Numbered from the stretch's first letter, positions 38,094 to 47,897 are shown. The stretch is 64,000 bases of DNA from Streptomyces sp. Q6 (GCF_036967205.1 NZ_CP146022.1:3162001-3226000), one strand, 5' to 3'. Notes: generated from the sequence alone by a model not told the origin. Numbers and translations: made by a program.

Positions 38094-39635
38094 TTGATCC
38101 TCGCCCCCCATGAGATACGCGTCCTTCCGCACCGGCGTCTGCCCCTGCTCGCGCGGCAGGTGCGGGCGGCGCTGGCGGCGCGGCCCGACGGAGCCGCCGC
38201 GCGGGACGCGGTGGAGCCCGCGCTCGCCCTGTGCCGGGTCTTCGACTCCGCGAGCGATGTGTTCGTCTCCGACGGCCACGAACTCGCCCTCGTCTGGCAC
38301 CTCCTCACCGGGGCGCCAGAGTTGCCCGGCCCGCGCTCGTGCCCGCACCCGCCGTCGGGGGTGCGGGCACTGTCGTACGCGGAGGGGCTCGCCCGTGCGC
38401 TGTGGCTGGCCGGGGACACCGGTCGGCGGGTCGTCGTCGTGGCGCGGGCGGCGACGCTGTCCACCGCCACGGGGCGCGCGGCGCTCGACACGCTGGCCCG
38501 CTGCCCGGCCCCGGTCGTCGTCCTCGCCCTGACCGACGCGGACCACACGGATCACGCGGGTCACGCGGGTCACGCGGGCCCCGTGCGGACATCGGACGTG
38601 CTGCCGGTGGTGCTGCGCCGGGCTCGTGAACTCCTGGCTCCGGGACGCGAGATGGAGGTGCTCGGTCCTGTCGACGCGGCGCGCGGGCGGGAGTTGGAGG
38701 CTGCTCTGGTACGGGCCAGGGACGCGGGGCGCACCGTCGTCGTGCGGTGCCGGGTCGACGGCGGGAGCCGTGCCGTGGCGCCCGCCTCGCCGGCGTGGGA
38801 GGCGGTCCTCGGTGACGAGCTTGCGGCGGTGGGCGCGGAGCTGCCCGAGGTGATAGCCGTACGGGTGCAGGGTGAACTCGACGCGGGAACCGCGCCGTTC
38901 GCCCGGCGGCACCCCGAGCGCACGGTGACGCCCGCGGGCGCCGAGCCGCAGATCGCGGCCTGCGCGGCCGGCCTCGCCGCGGGTCGGCTCCACCCGGTCG
39001 TGGTCGCCCACGACGACTTCGCCGGGCGGGCCCTCGCCGGGTGCCAGGCCGGTCCCGAGCACGCCGGGGTGACGTTCGCGCTCGGCGGGAGCGGTCCGGT
39101 CGCGGCGGTGCCTGGGGTGCGGCGGGCCCAGCCGCGCGACGCGGCGCGGCTGCGGGCGCAGTTGCGGGAGGCGCTCGGCGTCGAGGACGCGCCCACCCTG
39201 GTCCGCTTCCCCTCGGGACCGGTCGGCCCCGACATCGAGGCGCAGGCCCACGACCGGGGCGTCGACGTGCTGTACGGCGTGGAGGGCGGGGCCCGCGGTG
39301 ACGCGCTGATCGTGTCGGTCGGGGCGCACGCCCGGCTCGCCCTGGCGGCGGCGCGGGTGGCGCGGAGCCGGGGGCTGACGGTGACCGTGGTGGACCCGCG
39401 GTGGGCCGATCCGCTGCCCGACCGGGTCGTCACCCTCGCCGCGCGGCACCTCCTGGTGGCTGTCGTCGAGGACGGCGACGGTGCGGGTGGGGTGCGGGAG
39501 GAGTTGGCGCGGCGGTTGGCGGAGGCGGGGGCCCGGGTGCCGGTGGTGGCCGCGGTTCCTTGGGAGTCCGAGGCGGAGGCGCTGGCCGCTGTGTTGGTTG
39601 CCGGGGTGGGGGCGGCTGACTCCGTCGGGGCGTAG
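38094..39635 (+). CDS. Degenerate 1-deoxyxylulose-5-phosphate synthase-like protein
   Basis: 513 residues from TTG 38094, chosen for its AGGAGG 6 bases upstream. Similarity to DXS is visible in pieces: GHELALVWHLLTG, LGPVDAARGRELEAAL, PERTVTPAGAEPQIAACAAG (catalytic Glu region), VTFALGGSG and DAPTLVRFPSGP. The GDGxxxGGM thiamine-diphosphate loop of DXS is missing, and the protein is over 100 residues shorter than usual. It therefore looks inactive as a DXS, or altered in reaction. Its place inside the cluster, ahead of the exporter, suggests a role in the pathway, but none is known. A repeat of DHAGHAGHAG is present near residue 150. Confidence 0.7.
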   Translation: MILAPHEIRVLPHRRLPLLARQVRAALAARPDGAAARDAVEPALALCRVFDSASDVFVSDGHELALVWHLLTGAPELPGPRSCPHPPSGVRALSYAEGLARALWLAGDTGRRVVVVARAATLSTATGRAALDTLARCPAPVVVLALTDADHTDHAGHAGHAGPVRTSDVLPVVLRRARELLAPGREMEVLGPVDAARGRELEAALVRARDAGRTVVVRCRVDGGSRAVAPASPAWEAVLGDELAAVGAELPEVIAVRVQGELDAGTAPFARRHPERTVTPAGAEPQIAACAAGLAAGRLHPVVVAHDDFAGRALAGCQAGPEHAGVTFALGGSGPVAAVPGVRRAQPRDAARLRAQLREALGVEDAPTLVRFPSGPVGPDIEAQAHDRGVDVLYGVEGGARGDALIVSVGAHARLALAAARVARSRGLTVTVVDPRWADPLPDRVVTLAARHLLVAVVEDGDGAGGVREELARRLAEAGARVPVVAAVPWESEAEALAAVLVAGVGAADSVGA

Positions 39636-39767
39636 GGCTCCGCCGGGGTGAGGGGTCGCCGGGGTGGGGTTCGCCGGGGTGGGGTGAGGGCGGGGTCTGT
39701 TCCTCGGGCCTGATGGAGTCCACGCCACGGGGCTCCGCCCCGGCCCCGCTGCTCAATCGCCGCAGGG

Positions 39768-39950
39768 GCTTGATTCTGGATCGCTTGTCGGTCACCGCGG
39801 GGCTTGATTGTGGATCGCTTGTCCGTCACCGCGGGGCTTGATTGTGGATCGCTTGTCCGTCACCGCGGGGCTTGATTGTGGATCGCTTGTCCGTCACCGC
39901 GGGGCTTGATTGTGGATCGCTTGTCCGTCACCGCGGGGGTTGATTGTGGC
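39768..39950. repeat. 34-bp tandem repeat, five units
   Basis: Five head-to-tail copies of a 34-bp unit (gcttgattgtggatcgcttg then tccgtcaccgcggg) with anchors at 39781, 39815, 39849, 39883 and 39917. Three inner copies are identical and the outer ones differ slightly. There are no spacers. They lie in the 395-bp gap between the convergent DXS-like and MFS genes; the rest of the gap (39636-39767) is a run of short GGGGT-rich near-repeats. Confidence 0.92.
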
Positions 39951-40030
39951 CCGGGTGTGCCCCCCATGAAGAACACACCTGCGGCCCGGCACCTCGGGAG
40001 GTGTCGGGCCGGGGGTGGTTGGGGTGGGGG

Positions 40031-41551
40031 TCAGCCGACCTTTTCGTTCTGGCGGTGGGGGGTCGCGGGCTGGACGGGGGTCGGGGGCAGGGGTTCCGTC
40101 GTGGGCAGGGGGTCGGCCGACTCCGTGGGCTGGGTGATCACTCCTCGGCGGAAGCCGAAGAGGCCGTTCAGGACGGAGAGGGCCAGGAAGACGAACAGGA
40201 CGAGGAACGCGGCCTGGAGGCCGTGGACCAGGGCCACGTTCGGGGTCGCGCCGTCCGCCACCTGGGCGGCGGTGCGGTTGTTGAGGACGGTGACGGCGAC
40301 GGCGATGCCGAACGCGGCGCCGATCTGCGTCGACGCGTTGAGCAGCGCGGACGTGGTGCCCGCGTCCTCGTCGGTGGCCTCGGACGTGCCGACGACGGGC
40401 GTCGGGATGAGGCAGCACACCAGGCCGATGCCGAACAGCGCGGTGACCGGCAGCAGGAAGCTCCAGTAGCCGCTGTGCACCGGCATCCGGGTCAGCAGGA
40501 AGACACAGGCGGCGAGCGCCACCGTACCGAGCAGGTACATGGAGCGCGGCCCGGTCTTGCCGATCATCTGCGAGGCGACCGGCGCGAGCGTCATCAGGGC
40601 GATGCTCACCGGGAGGTAGGCGAGGCCGGTCTGGAGCGGGCTGTAGTCGAGGACGCCCTGCATCCACAGCGGCAGCAGGAAGAAGATCGGCATCATCATC
40701 GCGGCGGTGAGGAACTCACCGAGGCTGCCGGCCACCACGGACCGGGAGCGGAACAGCCGCAGCGGCACGAGCGGCGCGGCGCTGCGCTGCTCGACGAGGA
40801 CGAACGAGACGAGCAGGACGGCGGCGACGATCAGCGAGCCGTAGGTGCGCCAGTCGCCCCAGCCGTGCTCGCTGCTGGTCACGATGCCGTAGACGAGCAG
40901 CAGCAGACCGCCGGTCGCGGTGACGGCGCCGGCCAGGTCGGCGGGCGGCCGGGCTCCGGTGGGACGCGGGACCTTGATGAGCGCGACGGCACCGACGGCG
41001 ATCAGCACGCCGACGGGCACGTTGATCCAGAACGCCCAGCGCCAGTCGGCGTTGACGATGGCGCCACCGAGGATCGTGCCGATGCTGGCGCCGATGCCGA
41101 TGACCGCGCCCCACACGCCGAACGCCTTGGCGCGTTCCTTCGCGTCGGGGAAGACCGTCACGAGGATCGACAGGGAGGCGGGCGACAGCGCGGCGGCGCC
41201 GATGCCCTGGAGTGCGCGGGCGGTGAGCAGCGCGCTCTCGGAGTCGGCGAGGCCGGCGCCGAGGGAGGCGAGGGTGAACAGGCCGAGGCCGGCCAGGAAC
41301 ACGACACGGCGCCCGACGACGTCGGCGAGCCGCCCGCCGAGCAGCAGGAGCCCTCCGAAGAGGAGGACGTAGATGTTCATGACCCACTGGAGTCCGGTCG
41401 TGGACAGGCCGATGGCTTCCTGCAGCCGGGGGCCCATCACGTTGACGACGGACGAGTCGATGGCGATGACGAACTGGGCAAGGGAGATGACTCCGAGCAC
41501 CCACCAACGCCGGGGGTCCGGCGGGGCGGTGGCGGCCGAGTCGGTGTTCAT
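40031..41551 (-). CDS. MFS drug exporter (DHA2/EmrB-QacA type, 14 TM)
   Basis: 506 residues from ATG 41551 (GAGGAG upstream). About 14 hydrophobic helices are present. Motif A-like GGRLADVVGRRVVF lies after TM2 and motif C-like GAVIGIGASIGTILGGA in TM5. The C-terminal 30 residues are polar. The DHA2 family expels antibiotics by proton antiport; here it is the likely product exporter and self-resistance pump. It is divergent from the FAD monooxygenase gene, leaving a 265-bp regulatory gap. Confidence 0.93.
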   Translation of the reverse strand: MNTDSAATAPPDPRRWWVLGVISLAQFVIAIDSSVVNVMGPRLQEAIGLSTTGLQWVMNIYVLLFGGLLLLGGRLADVVGRRVVFLAGLGLFTLASLGAGLADSESALLTARALQGIGAAALSPASLSILVTVFPDAKERAKAFGVWGAVIGIGASIGTILGGAIVNADWRWAFWINVPVGVLIAVGAVALIKVPRPTGARPPADLAGAVTATGGLLLLVYGIVTSSEHGWGDWRTYGSLIVAAVLLVSFVLVEQRSAAPLVPLRLFRSRSVVAGSLGEFLTAAMMMPIFFLLPLWMQGVLDYSPLQTGLAYLPVSIALMTLAPVASQMIGKTGPRSMYLLGTVALAACVFLLTRMPVHSGYWSFLLPVTALFGIGLVCCLIPTPVVGTSEATDEDAGTTSALLNASTQIGAAFGIAVAVTVLNNRTAAQVADGATPNVALVHGLQAAFLVLFVFLALSVLNGLFGFRRGVITQPTESADPLPTTEPLPPTPVQPATPHRQNEKVG

Positions 41552-41816
41552 GGGTTCTCCTCGCAGGCCGGGCCGGGAAGCCGGCGGCGACTTGGGGTCT
41601 GGGGATTCGGGTGGTGCAGGGGTCGCACACGGGGGTTCAGGGGTGATCGCGAGCGGGTTTGCGTACGAGGAAGCAGGCTGCCCCCGGCCGCTTGTGCGGT
41701 GCTGAAGCCGGGCGTCCGTACGGCGGTGCAAGGCGTCCTTTAGGCCATCGCGGCACGGTGGCGCCATCGGTTCAGCAGCACCTCAGCAGCAGGATCAGCA
41801 GCAGGAAGGGGAAACC

Positions 41817-43100
41817 ATGGCTGCGGCAGTGTCCGCGCAGGTGTGCGTCGTCGGGGGCGGTCCCGCCGGTCTGACGCTCGCCCTGGAACTGGCCCGGCGC
41901 GGTGTCGAGGTCGTGGTGGTGGAGCAGAGCGCTCACTTCGACCGGTCGTTCCGCGGCGAGTCCATCTCGCCCGACTCCGTATGGCTCCTGAAGCAGCTCG
42001 GCATCCTCGGCAAGGTCGAGGACCAGACGCTGGTCACCCGCCGGATGGAGATCACCGACGCGGGCCGCACCGTGCTGTCCGCCGACTTCTCGCGCTTCGA
42101 CCAGCCGTGCCCGTATCCGATGGAGCTGCCCCAGCCGCCGCTGCTCGACGCGCTCGCCGAGGAGGCCGGCGCGCTGCCGACGTTCCGGATGCTGCGCCGG
42201 GCCAAGGCCGTGCGGCTCCTGACCGAGGGCACCCGGGTCTCGGGCGTGGTGGCCCAGCTCCCCGACGGCCCGGTGGAGATCTCGGCGGCGCTGACGGTGG
42301 CGGCCGACGGCCGCTTCAGCAAGGTCCGCGAGATGGCCGGAATCGACTACACGAAGATTCCGCTGGAGCGGGACTTCGTGTGGTTCAAGGCGCCGATGCC
42401 GAAGGAGTGGGATCTGCACACCTACCGGGTGCGGATCCTCGGCGACCGGCACGGCCTGTTCATCCCGACCGTGCCGGACCTCGTGCGGATCGGGTTCAAC
42501 ATCCCCAAGGGCGGGCTGCGCGAGCTGCGCGCGCAGGGCATCGGCGCGCTGCACGCGCGGATCGACGCGCTGGCGCCGCAGGCGGGCCCGGGGGTGCGGG
42601 AGCACGTGACCAGCTGGTCGGACACCTCGATGCTGGACATCTTCACCACGGTCGTCCCGAAGTGGTGGCGGCCCGGGGTCGCGCTGATCGGGGACGCCGC
42701 GCACACGCTGACGCCGGTCCTCGGGCAGGGCGTCAACCACGCGATCATCGACGCGGTGACGCTGGCCCCGCTCGTCGCCCGCGCGCTGAAGGGCGGCGGC
42801 GCGCCGGACGCGCGGCTCGACACCGCGTGCACCCGGTTCCAGTCCGCGCGGGAGGCGTCGGTCGCCACGGCGCGCGGACTCCAGCTGCGCCAGGAGAAGG
42901 CGTTCGCGCTGGCCTCGCCGGTCGCGGTCGCGCTGCGCCGCACCGCCTACCGGACCGTGTCCGCGAGCGATGTCCTCAAGCGCCGCATCCTCTCCGGCGT
43001 CTACTACCAGCTCCAGCAGGCGGTGCGCGACGGCCGCACCCGGCTCGACCTGGCCGACCGCTCCGCTTCCCCGTCGCCCACTGGAGGACCGCAGTCATGA
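41817..43100 (+). CDS. FAD-dependent monooxygenase
   Basis: 427 residues of the PHBH-fold group: N-terminal VVGGGPAGLTLALELARRG (FAD), catalytic-region DG in VAADGRFSKVR, and GDAAHTLTPVLGQGVNHAI for the ribityl contact. These usually hydroxylate or epoxidise with NAD(P)H and O2. The ATG follows GGAAGGGG. Its stop overlaps the P450 start (ATGA), so the two tailoring oxidases are coupled. They may modify the acyl chain or ring (inference). Confidence 0.92.
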   Translation: MAAAVSAQVCVVGGGPAGLTLALELARRGVEVVVVEQSAHFDRSFRGESISPDSVWLLKQLGILGKVEDQTLVTRRMEITDAGRTVLSADFSRFDQPCPYPMELPQPPLLDALAEEAGALPTFRMLRRAKAVRLLTEGTRVSGVVAQLPDGPVEISAALTVAADGRFSKVREMAGIDYTKIPLERDFVWFKAPMPKEWDLHTYRVRILGDRHGLFIPTVPDLVRIGFNIPKGGLRELRAQGIGALHARIDALAPQAGPGVREHVTSWSDTSMLDIFTTVVPKWWRPGVALIGDAAHTLTPVLGQGVNHAIIDAVTLAPLVARALKGGGAPDARLDTACTRFQSAREASVATARGLQLRQEKAFALASPVAVALRRTAYRTVSASDVLKRRILSGVYYQLQQAVRDGRTRLDLADRSASPSPTGGPQS

Positions 43101-44323
43101 CCGAGCAGCTCGACAAGCCCGTGACGCAGGACGCCGAGGAGGTGCTCGGCTACCCGTTCGCGCGTGCCTCGGCGCTGGAGCCCTGCCCGCACTACGCCCG
43201 GCTGCGCGCGACGTCACCGGTGCAGCGGGTACGGATGCCCAGCGGCGACCAGGCGTACCTCGTGACGACGTACGACGACGTGCGCACGGTGCTGTCCGAC
43301 GCGCGCTTCAGCCGGGCCGCGACGACCCGGCCCGACGCGCCGCGGATGGGCGCCGCCACCCAGAACTTCCGCAGTCTGCTGAACATGGACGCGCCCGAGC
43401 ACACCCGGGTGCGCAAGCTGGTGTCGCGGGAGTTCACCGCGCGCCGGGTCGCGGATCTGCGGCCGCGCATCCAGGAGCACACCGACCGGTTCCTGGACGC
43501 GATGGAGGCGTCGGGTTCGCCCGCGGACCTGATCCCGGCGCTCGCGTTCCCGCTGCCGGTGACGATGATCTGCGAGCTGCTCGGGGTGCCGTTCGAGGAC
43601 CGGGAGAAGTTCGGGTCCTGGTCGGCGACGTTCCTGGCGGCCGGGTCGCTGCCGGCCGAGGAGGTGCTCGCCTCGCAGGTGGCGCTGCGCGACTACCTGG
43701 CCGAGCAGGTCGCCCTCAAGCGCGACAGGCCGGGCACGGACCTGCTCTCCGCGCTGGTGTCGATCCACGACGCGGACGAGGGGCGCCTGGACGAACAGGA
43801 GCTGATCTTCCTGGGGATCTCGCTGCTCGTCGCGGGCCACGAGACGACGGTCAACCAGATCGGCAACAGCGTTCTCGCGCTGCTCACCCACCCCGAGGAG
43901 CTGGCCGCGGTGCGCGCGGACCCCGAGCGGATCGGGCGGGCCACCGAGGAGCTGCTGCGGATGTACCCGCCGGGTGACGAGGCGCTGCTGCGGATCACGC
44001 TGGAGGACGTCGAGCTGAGCGGGACCGTCGTGCCCGCGGGCAGCGCGGTGCTGCCCTCGCTCGGATCGGCGAACCGCGACGCCTGCCAGTTCGCCGGCGC
44101 GGACACCCTGGACATCTCCCGCGAGACCAACCCCCATCTGACCTTCGGGCAGGGCACCCACTACTGCCTGGGCTCCGGACTCGCCCGTGCCGAGCTCCAG
44201 ATAGCCGTCGGCACGCTGCTGCGTCGTTTCCCCACGTTGCGGCTCGCGGTGGACGAGAGTGAACTGCCCCGTCCGGAGGGCAGGTTGGTGCACGGGGTGT
44301 CGTCGCTGCCGGTCGCCTGGTGA
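43097..44323 (+). CDS. Cytochrome P450
   Basis: 408 residues. The I-helix oxygen motif is LVAGHETTVNQ, ExxR is in EELLRMYP, and the heme loop is FGQGTHYCLGSGLA with the Cys ligand. It is a soluble bacterial class I P450 of CYP105/107-like type, needing ferredoxin. A ferredoxin gene lies at 63231, but that one is 7Fe type and is probably not its dedicated partner. It is coupled to the FAD monooxygenase. Confidence 0.95.
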   Translation: MTEQLDKPVTQDAEEVLGYPFARASALEPCPHYARLRATSPVQRVRMPSGDQAYLVTTYDDVRTVLSDARFSRAATTRPDAPRMGAATQNFRSLLNMDAPEHTRVRKLVSREFTARRVADLRPRIQEHTDRFLDAMEASGSPADLIPALAFPLPVTMICELLGVPFEDREKFGSWSATFLAAGSLPAEEVLASQVALRDYLAEQVALKRDRPGTDLLSALVSIHDADEGRLDEQELIFLGISLLVAGHETTVNQIGNSVLALLTHPEELAAVRADPERIGRATEELLRMYPPGDEALLRITLEDVELSGTVVPAGSAVLPSLGSANRDACQFAGADTLDISRETNPHLTFGQGTHYCLGSGLARAELQIAVGTLLRRFPTLRLAVDESELPRPEGRLVHGVSSLPVAW

Positions 44324-44384
44324 CCGAAGCGGCCGACCCCCATGTGTGCCGCTTAGGAAGCACCCCCACGAAGGAGAAAGCAGG

Positions 44385-44771
44385 ATGCGGATGACCACGG
44401 GACTCGGCTACCACCCGGCCATGCTCGGCCTCAGGTTCGTGCTCGAACTGACGGCCCTCGTCTGCTTCGGGTACTGGGCCTGGCGGACGAGCCCCGGCGC
44501 GCTGCGGTATGTCGCGGTGGTCGCGGTGCCGCTCCTGGTGGCCGTCGCCTGGGGTGTGTTCGCCACCCCCGGCGACGAGTCGCGCAGCGGCGACGCCGTC
44601 GTCGCGACCGCCGGAGGCCTGCGGCTCCTCCTCGAACTCGCCGTGTTCTTCGGCGGCGCCGCCGCGCTGTACGCGGCCGGCGCGCACATCCCGGCCGTGG
44701 CCCTGACCGCGGTCCTCCTCGCCTACCACGCCGCGTCCCTCGACCGAGTCGCCTGGTTGCTGCGCCACTGA
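44385..44771 (+). CDS. YrdB/DUF2568-like small membrane protein
   Basis: 128 residues from ATG 44385 (AAGGAG upstream). Four hydrophobic segments: about 13-32, 39-57, 75-96 and 100-120. It resembles YrdB-family integral membrane proteins of unknown function. It lies 61 bp after the P450 and 53 bp before the FkbH gene, inside the biosynthetic strand. Confidence 0.75.
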   Translation: MRMTTGLGYHPAMLGLRFVLELTALVCFGYWAWRTSPGALRYVAVVAVPLLVAVAWGVFATPGDESRSGDAVVATAGGLRLLLELAVFFGGAAALYAAGAHIPAVALTAVLLAYHAASLDRVAWLLRH

Positions 44772-44824
44772 CATGACGTGGCGGCCCGAGGCGCTTCGGT
44801 CCACGCCGACAGGAGAAGACTGAC

Positions 44825-46753
44825 GTGACCCAAGCAGTGACCACCGCCGAGGACGTTCGCCTCGGGCCGCTGGACCGGCTGCGCGCGCTGCACCAGGAGG
44901 GGAGGATCGCCGAGGAGTATCCGGCGATCGCCCCGCTCCTGGCCGATCTGGCCCTGCCCGACCCGGATTTCGCGGCGCTCGCGCGGGCCGGCCGGATTCT
45001 TTCCCGCACCTCCGTGGACCGTATCGAGGAGCTGCATCCGTCCGCCGCGGCCGTCCGGGTCGCGGTGGCCGGGCACGGCATGCTCGACGCGCTGACCCCG
45101 GCGCTGACCGCCCAGTTCGCGCGGCACGGCATACCGCTGCGCTGCGGCGAGGCCGAGTACGACTCGTGGCTGCGCGATCTCCAGGACCTGTCCAGCCCGC
45201 TGTACGCGCCGGGCACCGACCTGGCGCTGTGCGTCCTGGACGGGCAGCTCGTGTTCGACGAGCTGCCCGTGCCGTGGTCGGCCGCGGACGTGGGCGCCGC
45301 CCTCGACGCCAAGCTGGAGCAGCTGACCGCGCTGGTCGCCCGGTACGGCGAGCACGGCCCCGGCACCCTCGTGCTGAACACGCTGCCGCTGCTCGGCACG
45401 CAGCTGCGGCAGCTCGTCGACCATGCGAGCCGCGCCGAGCTGGCGGCGCGCTGGCGGGAGTTCAACGCGGCGCTGCTGCGGCTGACCGCCGCCCATCCGC
45501 GGCTGCACGTCGTCGACCTGGACGTGCTGGTCGCCGAGTCGGGGCCGGTGCGCGACACCCGCCTCGCGGTGTACGCGAAGGTGCATCTCGGCGAGGAGCT
45601 CCTCGGCCGCTACGCCCGCGAGGTCGCCCATCTGGGCCGTACCCTGCGCGGCCGGGCCAAGAAGGTGCTCGTCGTCGACCTCGACAACACGCTGTGGGAC
45701 GGCATCCTCGGCGACGACGGCCCGGACGGCATCGCGGCCGCCACCACCTACCGGGGTGAGGCGTTCGGCAAGTTCCAGAAGGCCGTCAAGCAGATCGGGG
45801 CGCAGGGCGTGCTGCTCGCGGTGAGCAGCAAGAACGACCAGGAGCCCGTGCTCGCGGTGCTGCGCGACCATCCCGACATGGTGCTGCGCGAGGGTGACTT
45901 CGCCCGGGTCCACGCCAACTGGGATCCCAAGGACGGCAATCTGCGCGCCATCGCGTCCCGGCTCAACCTGGGCGTGGACAGTTTCGTCTTCGCCGACGAC
46001 TCGCCGTTCGAGTGCGGTCTGGTCTCCTCCAGCCTGCCCGAGGTCGCGGTCGTACGCCTCGACGAGGAGCCGGCGCTGCACGTGGACCGGCTGCTCGCGG
46101 ACGGCTGGTTCGACGTGCGGGCGCTGACCGCGGAGGACCGGCTGCGCGCCGAGCAGTACCGGAGCGAGGCCGACCGGCAGGACCTCCAGGAGTCGGCGGG
46201 GTCGATGGAGGAGTATCTCGCGGCCCTGGACGTGCGCCTGGACATCTCGCCGGTCCGCGACCACGAGGTGGCCCGGATCGCCCAGATCACCCTGCGCACC
46301 AACCAGTTCAACCTGACCACCCTGCGGCTCCAGCAGACCGAGGTGCAGCAACGCCGGGACGCCGCGGACCAGTTGGTGCTCGCGGTGCGGGCCCGGGACC
46401 GCTTCGGTGACAACGGCGTCGTCGGCGCGGTCTTCGCGCACCGCGCGGACGGCGTGCTGCACCTGGACAACATGCTGCTCAGCTGCCGGGTCTTCGCCCG
46501 CGGCATCGAGCAGGCCACGGTGTCCGTGCTGCTCGCCCACGCGGCCGCGACCGGCGCTTCGGCGGTGCACGCCCGCTACCGGCCGACCGCCAAGAACCAC
46601 CGGGTCCGCGACTTCTACCCCTCGCTCGGTTTCACGACGACCGCCGAATCGGCGGACGGCGAGCTGGACTTCGCGCACGATCTCACCGACCTTCCGGAGG
46701 TGCCCGCGCACCTCACCCTCGCCGTCGACCTCACCGAGGGGCAGCCGTCATGA
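44825..46753 (+). CDS. FkbH-like glyceryl-ACP synthase (HAD-IIIC)
   Basis: 642 residues. The HAD catalytic motif VVDLDNTLWDGILGDDG lies at about 283-299, with Ser in LLAVSSKND and acidic FADDSPFE downstream. The N-terminal 270 residues are a long extra domain, and the C-terminus ends in a GNAT-like fold. FkbH enzymes dephosphorylate 1,3-bisphosphoglycerate and attach the glyceryl group to an ACP, the three-carbon source of tetronate rings and methoxymalonyl units. No methoxymalonyl genes (dehydrogenases, O-methyltransferase) are present, whereas a KASIII, an ACP and an E2-type acyltransferase are, so the tetronate role is favoured. Confidence 0.93.
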   Translation: MTQAVTTAEDVRLGPLDRLRALHQEGRIAEEYPAIAPLLADLALPDPDFAALARAGRILSRTSVDRIEELHPSAAAVRVAVAGHGMLDALTPALTAQFARHGIPLRCGEAEYDSWLRDLQDLSSPLYAPGTDLALCVLDGQLVFDELPVPWSAADVGAALDAKLEQLTALVARYGEHGPGTLVLNTLPLLGTQLRQLVDHASRAELAARWREFNAALLRLTAAHPRLHVVDLDVLVAESGPVRDTRLAVYAKVHLGEELLGRYAREVAHLGRTLRGRAKKVLVVDLDNTLWDGILGDDGPDGIAAATTYRGEAFGKFQKAVKQIGAQGVLLAVSSKNDQEPVLAVLRDHPDMVLREGDFARVHANWDPKDGNLRAIASRLNLGVDSFVFADDSPFECGLVSSSLPEVAVVRLDEEPALHVDRLLADGWFDVRALTAEDRLRAEQYRSEADRQDLQESAGSMEEYLAALDVRLDISPVRDHEVARIAQITLRTNQFNLTTLRLQQTEVQQRRDAADQLVLAVRARDRFGDNGVVGAVFAHRADGVLHLDNMLLSCRVFARGIEQATVSVLLAHAAATGASAVHARYRPTAKNHRVRDFYPSLGFTTTAESADGELDFAHDLTDLPEVPAHLTLAVDLTEGQPS

Positions 46754-47841
46754 CCTCCCTGTTCGACCGCACCACGATGGCGGGCCTGTCCCTGCCCAAC
46801 CGCATCGCCATGGCGCCGATGAACCGCGGCCGCGTCGACGACGAGGGCGTGCCGAGTCCGCTGATGGCCGAGTACTACGCGCAGCGCTCCTCGGCGGGGC
46901 TGCTGATCGCCGACTCGACGTACCCGGGGCCGCTGGGCCGCGGCTACCGGATGCCGGGCCTGTGCACCGCCGACCACGTCGAGGGCTGGACGCGGGTGAC
47001 GCGGGCCGTGCATCTCAACGGCGGCCGGATCTTCGTCCAGTTGCAGCACGCGGGGCGGATCAGCCATCCCGATCTGCTCGACGGGCAGCTGCCGGTCGCG
47101 CCGTCGGCGGTGCGCCCGCCGGACGCGGTCCTGGAGTACGAGGGCCGCAAGCCGTTCGAGGTGCCGCACGCGCTGACCACGGCCGAGGTCGAGGACACCG
47201 TCAGGGAGTTCGCGGCGTCGGCCCGGCGGGCGGTCCTCGCCGGGTTCGACGGGATCGAACTCCAGGGCGCCAACGGGTACTTGCTGCACCAGTTCATGGG
47301 CGTCAACACGAATCTGCGCACCGACCGCTACGGCGGTTCGCCGGGCGCGCGGGCCCGGATGGCGATCGAGACGGCGCAGGCCGCGGCCGAGACGATCGGC
47401 GCGCACCGGGTCGGCATCCGGCTCTCCCCCGGCAACATCTTCAACGACATGGACGAGGGCGACACCCCGGCGCTGTACGAGGCGCTGGTGCCGGCGCTGG
47501 CCCGGCTCGGCCTCGCCTATGTGCACGTCGTGGAGAACGGGGAGCGCGAGTACACCCGGCTGCTGCGCAAGCTGTGGCCGTACACGCTGATCGTCAGTCC
47601 GCGGCACGAGCCGATGGTGCATCCGACGACGGGCTGCTTCGCCGAGCCGGTGGGCCTCGACGCGGCCCGTGAGGTCCTCGACGAGCAGCTGGCCGATCTC
47701 GTCGCGTTCGGGCGGCACTTCATCGCCAACCCGGACCTGCCGCGCCGGCTCGCCGAAGGGGCGCCGCTGAACCCGCTGGACTTCGCGACGCTGTATCCGG
47801 GGCACGCGGCGGGGTACACGGATTATCCTGCGCTGCCCTGA
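46750..47841 (+). CDS. Old yellow enzyme-family NADH:flavin oxidoreductase
   Basis: 363 residues, overlapping FkbH (ATGA). FMN/TIM barrel signatures: IAMAPMNRGR, FVQLQHAGRISHPD, ELQGANGYLLHQF and TDRYGGSPGAR. It is of the NemA/alkene reductase type that reduces activated C=C bonds. It may reduce an enone or acrylyl bond in the product or an intermediate (inference). Confidence 0.93.
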   Translation: MTSLFDRTTMAGLSLPNRIAMAPMNRGRVDDEGVPSPLMAEYYAQRSSAGLLIADSTYPGPLGRGYRMPGLCTADHVEGWTRVTRAVHLNGGRIFVQLQHAGRISHPDLLDGQLPVAPSAVRPPDAVLEYEGRKPFEVPHALTTAEVEDTVREFAASARRAVLAGFDGIELQGANGYLLHQFMGVNTNLRTDRYGGSPGARARMAIETAQAAAETIGAHRVGIRLSPGNIFNDMDEGDTPALYEALVPALARLGLAYVHVVENGEREYTRLLRKLWPYTLIVSPRHEPMVHPTTGCFAEPVGLDAAREVLDEQLADLVAFGRHFIANPDLPRRLAEGAPLNPLDFATLYPGHAAGYTDYPALP

Positions 47842-47859
47842 GCCGTGCCGTACGCAGAC

Positions 47860-47897
47860 ACCTGGCGTCCGCCCGTCCCCCGGGGCGGGCGCCAGGT
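47860..47897. terminator. Bidirectional terminator between convergent genes
   Basis: acctggcg, then ccgcccg, loop, cgggcg and cgccaggt form a long stem in the 72-bp gap between the OYE gene and the SRPBCC gene. Confidence 0.75.

Noticed and set aside
39768-39950. Possible CRISPR array
   Set aside because: Units of 34 bp abut directly without spacers and no cas genes are present.
44825-46753. FkbH as part of a methoxymalonyl-ACP pathway
   Set aside because: No 3-hydroxyacyl dehydrogenase or O-methyltransferase genes of that pathway are present, and the AT carries a malonyl signature; tetronate partners are present instead.
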